A stretch of 18,189 nt of DNA from Treponema sp. (GTDB taxonomy: Bacteria; Spirochaetota; Spirochaetia; Treponematales; Treponemataceae), in contig JALNVF010000059.1 of the NCBI GenBank assembly GCA_023231445.1, positions 1 through 18,189 of the forward strand. Reading direction: 5' to 3'. A program made the position numbers and the translations under genes. Of the stretch, positions 15,901-18,189 are shown piece after piece (position 1 is the first letter of the stretch; every line of letters starts with the position of its first letter). The notes under the pieces were generated by a model, which was not told the origin of the DNA, ran no database searches, and saw only the letters and a program-made list of their open reading frames with translations.

Positions 15901-16196
15901 GGGAACTGCTCGATGCTCACGTTGATGAAAATAATATTGACAAATTATCAAGGTTTACTGTTTTAAAAGATTCCGTTGATTTTGCAAAAGCTACAGTCTG
16001 GTTTGAACGTATGCTCGATTGTAAAATGCCCCCCAGAACTGTGTCTATCACATTAGATGATTTTCTAAGAAAATTTATTTTAAGCGGGGGATTTGATATT
16101 GAGGAAGATAAATCCGCCAAGTATAAAAAAAAGGAAGATGAAGGACTGATGGCTGCAGCAGTTGATGAACCTGATTTTAGTAGAAAAAAACAATAA
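12933..16196 (+). CDS. hsdR: Type I restriction enzyme, ATP-dependent endonuclease/translocase subunit
   Basis: HsdR joins the M2S complex, pumps DNA by ATP hydrolysis and cuts unmethylated DNA away from the site. Counting from ATG 12933 (1087 aa): the N-terminal PD-(D/E)xK nuclease is GDLMLL with Asp145 followed by IELKRSG with Glu159 and Lys161; Walker A is TTGSGKT (303-309); the DEAD-type box is DECH (412-415); TGTP is at 439-442; and the late helicase motif QSFSRTNR follows VVNQMLTGFDSKW. The C-terminal third is helical, as in EcoR124I-type subunits, and the length is normal. I chose ATG 12933 because AGAGGA lies 9 nt upstream; the in-frame TTG at 12906 has nothing comparable. It is separated from hsdS by the decayed small-gene module, so it may be transcribed by read-through or from its own promoter. 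Confidence 0.95.
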   Translation: MSQVFKYEKDFEDAVVNLLPKYGWNQEVIEYPDENKLLDNWKQILFDNNNGQETLNGFPLTDGEMQQLMDRIKELKNPLALNTFINGNDVAIVRDNKDDRLHYGKAVYLKIYHRDEIAGGDSRYQIVRQPRFTMPDSIYPERRGDLMLLINGMPLIHIELKRSGIPLSDAANQIKKYHKEGVFKGLFSLVQVFVAMTPDDGIYFANPGYYENFNSSFFFHWADKDNNPYTKWHDVVYHLLNIPMAHQLIGFYTVADHSDGVLKVMRSYQYYAAWAVTEAVHKKEWNKIDWTYEDQLGGYVWHTTGSGKTMTSFKSAQLIADSDYADKVVFMLDRIELGNQTFLDYKGFAGSIVAVQDTDNTGILIKKLKSSNASDKLIVTSIQKMSRIREENAKNITDIEKMQKKRLVFIIDECHRDVFGDMLQNIKKTFPRAIFFGFTGTPIFDENRKKMNCTADIFGGELHRYTIAQGIIDKNVLGFDPYRVCTFKDSKVKEVVALDKAKAVSVEEAMADEAKKKVFLAWRNSTVMKMAGYEDENGQYIRGYEDYIPKSQYLTPEHQRMVVEDIKENWITYKAGTFHALFATSSINEAIEYYRRIKNEIPDMKVTALFDPSIDNSGDLQLDKEDGIEEILKDYNKMYNQRFKFDTHYLFKKDITARLAHKAAYLGISTRPEEQLDLLIVVNQMLTGFDSKWINTLYIDKEMEYESIIQSFSRTNRLFAEESKPFGIIRYYRRPYTMENRIKQAFKLYSGDRPIAVFVSKIEKNIEQINKIYREILPLFPKNKDNEQDLSALPKEASDRAKFAKLFNQLNAFLDAAKVQGFTWNKTVYETIHKEADEEEHTSSIKVEISQAVYMTLLLRYKELNQTGGESPGDDIPYDLKGYLVETDTGKIDADFMNSNFAKFIKAREQKEDDAVVVAARNALHKTFATLTKEEQKFANMFLHDIEQDLILVDPDKTFRDYITQYQSKAKDEEIRKIVDALGLDELKLRELLDAHVDENNIDKLSRFTVLKDSVDFAKATVWFERMLDCKMPPRTVSITLDDFLRKFILSGGFDIEEDKSAKYKKKEDEGLMAAAVDEPDFSRKKQ

Positions 16197-16610
16197 CAGA
16201 TTAAAAATATTTTACCTTTGTTCGAAGATCATCTGTATGTTTTTTCCTCATATGGGATATTTTATGGCACAATCCGTTATACTACGGGAAAATATTTTCC
16301 GGTCTGTAATGTGTATTCGCTTTTCGGTATTCGTTCTCCTTCGACTTCGGCGGCGGTACCGGGGTATTTTGGTAACTGATTGATATGTACAGAAAAAGCC
16401 CAAATCTGCGGTATGAAGAAATGCTGGCATAAGTTGCAATTCACCAATACCGTCGGCATCGGGAATGTACTGCCCGGCCGGGAATCATCCGGAAGAACTG
16501 TAAAGTCTGTACCGGTCCTGCTGTTCTGATTTGCCGGATTTGACAACAAGTGATAAAAATGAAGGTGGCCTGTACAGCTGAAACGCAGTATACTGGATCA
16601 GGAGTTTTGT
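16197..16610. other. Intergenic region with a 14-bp palindrome, no gene seen
   Basis: No frame here on either strand looks like a protein. It contains the perfect palindrome GGAAAATATTTTCC (16287-16300), just after CCGTTATACTACGG (16275-16288), whose ends also pair. TTGACA occurs at 16540-16545 but no -10 is correctly spaced; TATACT near 16589 lies very close to the ribosome site of the next gene. It may carry the promoter of the DUF3791 operon, which I cannot place. Confidence 0.5.
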
Positions 16611-16838
16611 ATGGAAGAACGGGATCAGATTTTATACATGCAGATCAGATTAATCCGTCTCGCAGCGGAACGGTGGCACATGAATATGGGGGATGTTTCA
16701 GCGTTATTTGCAGAGCATAAGGTGCTTGTCTTTATCGAAAAAGAATTCGGTATATTTCATACGGAAGGCGATGAAGCTGTGTTGAGTGACATATCGGCAT
16801 ATCTGAAAAGCAGGGGAGCACTGCCTGTATGTCTGTAA
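16611..16838 (+). CDS. DUF3791 domain protein
   Basis: The 75-aa product has a short helical start (ERDQILYMQIRLIRLAAER) followed by the DUF3791 pattern: ALFAEHKVLVFIEKEFGIFH (30-49), then TEGDEAVLSDISAYLKSRG. DUF3791 proteins are small, cytoplasmic and of unknown activity; they are commonly encoded beside DUF3990 (ADP-ribosyltransferase-like) proteins in pairs suspected to be toxin-antitoxin modules. No DUF3990 gene is present here. AGGAG lies 6 nt before the ATG, a strong ribosome site. The stop overlaps the start of the next gene (ATGTCTGTAA, 10 nt), so the pair is co-translated. A deleted copy of this gene lies between hsdS and hsdR. Confidence 0.75.
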   Translation: MEERDQILYMQIRLIRLAAERWHMNMGDVSALFAEHKVLVFIEKEFGIFHTEGDEAVLSDISAYLKSRGALPVCL

Positions 16839-17062
16839 ATGATGATACGATTAAAAATGCAATGGATCTGACGGCGATGATGGCTGTGTCGGAAATTGCC
16901 GGAGAAACAGAAAGACCTGCTGTGGAAATACTTGTCTCTTTTATGAACTCTAGGACAGGGAAAATGCTGTATAACGATTCCACAAAAGCATGGTGGGATG
17001 GTCCGTCTGCAATCGCCGATTCATATTTGAAGGAAAAAAACATGCGGCGCAGTTCTGCATAG
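16829..17062 (+). CDS. Small DUF3791-associated protein of unknown function
   Basis: 77 residues: an N-terminal helix (DDTIKNAMDLTAMMAVSEIA), an acidic middle (VEILVSFMNSRTGKML), then YNDSTKAWWDGPSAIADSYL and a basic tail. The phrase S-x-T-G-x-(M/L)-L-Y-(N/D)-x-x-(T/S)-K-x-W-W-x-G-P-S looks conserved; I recall similar short proteins beside DUF3791 genes, but I know no named function. It overlaps the DUF3791 gene by 10 nt, with AGGGGAG about 11-12 nt upstream of the ATG, and ends 13 nt before the Nudix gene, whose ribosome site AGGGAG overlaps this stop region. A shrunken 29-aa version lies upstream of hsdR. It may be the antitoxin or toxin partner in the module; this is inference. Confidence 0.7.
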   Translation: MSVNDDTIKNAMDLTAMMAVSEIAGETERPAVEILVSFMNSRTGKMLYNDSTKAWWDGPSAIADSYLKEKNMRRSSA

Positions 17063-17075
17063 GGAGAATTCCATT

Positions 17076-17492
17076 ATGCCCCATTATGAAGTAGTAGCAG
17101 CAGTCATTACCCGTTCCTCTGAAGATGGCACCACGGAAATATTCTGTGCGCAGCGTCCCGGCCCCAAACCTGGTAAAGAACCGAACGAGACAAACTATAA
17201 GTGGGAATTCCCCGGCGGTAAGATGGAACCGGGGGAAACACGGCAGCAGGCACTTGCGCGTGAAATCAGGGAAGAATTCGGTACTGAAATTGCAGTGGGC
17301 TCATATATCATGACTGTAGAACATGAATATGCATCATTCAGCATTACCATGCACGCATTCTACTGTACCGTACAGAAAGGCAGCCTTCCGCTTAAAGAGC
17401 ATCTGGACTCAAAGTGGCTGTCCCGCCCGGAACTTGGACAGCTTGACTGGGCAGCAGCGGACATTCCTGTCATGAAGGCTGTAGCAGAGTAA
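17076..17492 (+). CDS. Nudix hydrolase (MutT-like)
   Basis: Nudix enzymes hydrolyse nucleoside diphosphates linked to another group, such as oxidised dNTPs or ADP-ribose. The Nudix box lies at residues 47-69: G-G-K-M-E-P-G-E followed by seven residues and R-E-I-R-E-E-F-G, fitting G-x5-E-x7-R-E-U-x-E-E-x-G with the metal-binding Glu residues present; the last hydrophobic position is Thr. The start (HYEVVAAVIT, then IFCAQRPGPKPG and YKWEFPGGK) and the later 'FSITMHAFYCTV' and 'HLDSKWLSRPELGQLDWAAADIPVM' follow the MutT/NudG (8-oxo-dGTP or CTP/5-methyl-dCTP) type, 138 aa, normal size. The substrate is not settled by sequence. AGGGAG lies 8 nt before the ATG. It is the third gene of the DUF3791 operon. 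Confidence 0.93.
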   Translation: MPHYEVVAAVITRSSEDGTTEIFCAQRPGPKPGKEPNETNYKWEFPGGKMEPGETRQQALAREIREEFGTEIAVGSYIMTVEHEYASFSITMHAFYCTVQKGSLPLKEHLDSKWLSRPELGQLDWAAADIPVMKAVAE

Positions 17493-17520
17493 TGAAATAA
17501 GGGCTGACTTTCCGTCTGCC

Positions 17521-17546
17521 GTCTTATGCGTTCCGCATCAGAAGAC
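17521..17546 (+). terminator. Hairpin after the Nudix gene, possible terminator
   Basis: GTCTTATGCG (17521-17530) pairs with CGCAT (17534-17538) plus AAGAC (17542-17546), giving a 10-bp stem with a 3-nt loop and a 3-nt bulge, 28 nt after the stop codon. No T tract follows, so intrinsic termination is uncertain; it may instead stabilise the mRNA 3' end. Confidence 0.4.
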
Positions 17547-17604
17547 CGGACTTGCGGTATTCAGGAATAAGCCTTTAACTGCAACGTTCAGAGCTTTGAA
17601 TTCC

Positions 17605-17799
17605 TGATATCTGTGATATTGAGCTTCAATGTCTGTGACATTTAACTTGAATCTCTGTGATATTGAGCCTGAATGTCTTTGATATCCAGTTTGAATGTCT
17701 GTGATATCCAGCTTGAATCTCTTTGATATCCAGTTTCAATGTCTGTGACATTTAACTTGAATGTCTGTGATATTCAGGCCCAATGTCTGCTGTATTCAG
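17605..17799. repeat. Tandem array of about nine 22-bp units
   Basis: Units start at 17605, 17627, 17649, 17671, 17693, 17715, 17737, 17759 and 17781 (the last one 19 bp). All are 22 bp with the core TGTCTGTGATATCCAG; variants replace the end with ACATTTAACTT (17627 and 17737 units, identical) or ATTGAGC(C/T)T. Twenty-two is not a multiple of three, so it is not coding; it is close to two helical turns, putting each core on the same face of the DNA. There are no spacers, so it is not CRISPR. It could be a protein-binding array or a plain minisatellite. Confidence 0.9.
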
Positions 17800-18060
17800 A
17801 TGACATATACCGGTTTTTCTTGACGGCATAGATATAACCTCCTGTCGATAGGAGAAAGCTTGACAGTTTCGTCGGTCAGCATGATATGTCGAACCATTCT
17901 TCTCTTGCAGCACTGTCGTAATCAAACGGTGTCGTTCCGTCTGATCCAGTACCGCATCTGATCAGGACTGTATTCCGGAATCCCACCGTGATATCATACG
18001 CACTTATTTTGTGTTATATTCGTACCTGTCTGCTTTTTTATAAGCGGTGTTTTATGGTAA
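17800..18060 (-). other. Non-coding stretch with small minus-strand fragments
   Basis: No full gene. On the minus strand, ATG 17829 has a perfect AGGAGG 8 nt upstream but only 25 codons (to TAA 17752-17754, inside the repeat array). A different frame, 17897-17796, reads M-V-R-H-I-M-L-T-D-E-T-V-K-L-S-P-I-D and on to a stop after 33 codons, and a third reads GSDGTTPFDYDSAAREEWFD before a stop; these look like pieces of a broken gene, which I do not recognise. CTCCT/AGGAG around 17840-17855 form a small stem masking the AGGAGG. Confidence 0.3.
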
Positions 18061-18062
18061 AA

Positions 18063-18095
18063 TCCCTTATACTGAAAACCTGTAACGATAAGGGA
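18063..18095. promoter_or_regulatory. Inverted repeat overlapping the ribosome site of the last gene
   Basis: TCCCTTAT (18063-18070) and ATAAGGGA (18088-18095) are perfect 8-bp arms 17 nt apart. The right arm contains most of the AGGGAG Shine-Dalgarno (18091-18096) of the gene starting at 18104. If the transcript includes the left arm, the hairpin would hide the ribosome site; if the -10 is TATACT (18068-18073), the repeat is DNA-level and could be an operator. Confidence 0.45.
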
Positions 18096-18103
18096 GCCTG
18101 TAT

Positions 18104-18189
18104 ATGCAGATACGATTAAGTGTAAAAGCAAAGGAGCAGATAAAATTACCTGCATTGAAAGATTCGGAAGCAGCTGCGGAAAACCGCTA
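18104..18189 (+). CDS. Start of an unrecognised protein (3' partial)
   Basis: ATG 18104 follows AGGGAG (18091-18096, 7-nt spacing), and the frame stays open for the remaining 28 codons, beginning MQIRLSVKAKEQIKLPALKD and continuing with an Ala/Glu-rich stretch. Too short to assign; there is no hydrophobic signal sequence, so a cytoplasmic protein is likely. Its control region contains the inverted repeat at 18063-18095. Confidence 0.55.
   Translation, partial: MQIRLSVKAKEQIKLPALKDSEAAAENR

Noticed and set aside
16277..16549. 90-aa minus-strand ORF
   Set aside because: No ribosome site, no recognisable domain, Pro/Ser/Thr-rich shadow of intergenic DNA.
17605..17799. CRISPR array
   Set aside because: Units are contiguous with no unique spacers and there are no cas genes in the window.

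Overview
The window looks like a bacterial accessory ('defence island') segment. Base composition is moderate to AT-rich, Shine-Dalgarno sequences are of the AAGGAG/AGGAGG type, and there are several minisatellites. Protein styles (SWIM-protein C-terminus, DUF4172-Fic, DUF3791 modules, an MvaI/BcnI-type restriction enzyme) recall a host-associated anaerobe. My best guess is a spirochaete (Treponema-like), with a Bacillota anaerobe as the alternative. This is an impression from gene content and cannot be proved without a search.

Layout. (1) 1-600: the 3' end of a probable SWIM zinc-finger family protein. (2) 601-1128: no convincing gene; a 44/45-bp minisatellite (750-1017), then a set of mutually exclusive TGCGGAG/CTCCGCA hairpins just ahead of fic. 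(3) 1129-2271: a Fic AMP-transferase with an inhibitory motif and a C-terminal winged helix. (4) 2494-5809: a complete type II restriction-modification locus. A Dcm-like C5 methyltransferase with an N-terminal HTH is transcribed leftward; an MvaI/BcnI-family endonuclease and an overlapping Vsr mismatch endonuclease are transcribed rightward. The divergent control region holds a good sigma70 promoter whose -10 sits inside a 15-bp perfect palindrome. (5) 5816-8156: a nested dyad, an extended -10 promoter, and a 745-aa reverse transcriptase with YVDD, a long helical C-terminal region and a terminal R-x6-H motif, resembling AbiA-type RT-HEPN phage-abortive proteins. (6) 8157-8657: a decayed region with a possible minus-strand pseudogene and a possible insertion-sequence end. 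(7) 8658-16196: a type I restriction system, hsdM-hsdS (14-nt overlap) and hsdR, separated by an internally deleted copy of a two-gene DUF3791 module. (8) 16611-17492: the intact DUF3791 gene, a second small gene and a Nudix hydrolase, in one tight operon. (9) 17493-18103: a hairpin, an array of about nine 22-bp units and gene fragments. (10) 18104 onward: the start of an unrecognised gene whose ribosome site lies in an 8-bp inverted repeat.

How it fits together. Three anti-phage layers sit side by side: type II R-M, a probable AbiA-like RT, and type I R-M. Vsr would repair the T:G mismatches caused by deamination at the C5-methylated sites, consistent with a CCWGG-type specificity. The most interesting unexplained items are the RT-HEPN protein and its upstream dyad, the promoter palindrome likely read by the methyltransferase's HTH, and hsdR lying between an intact and a shrunken copy of the same small-gene module.
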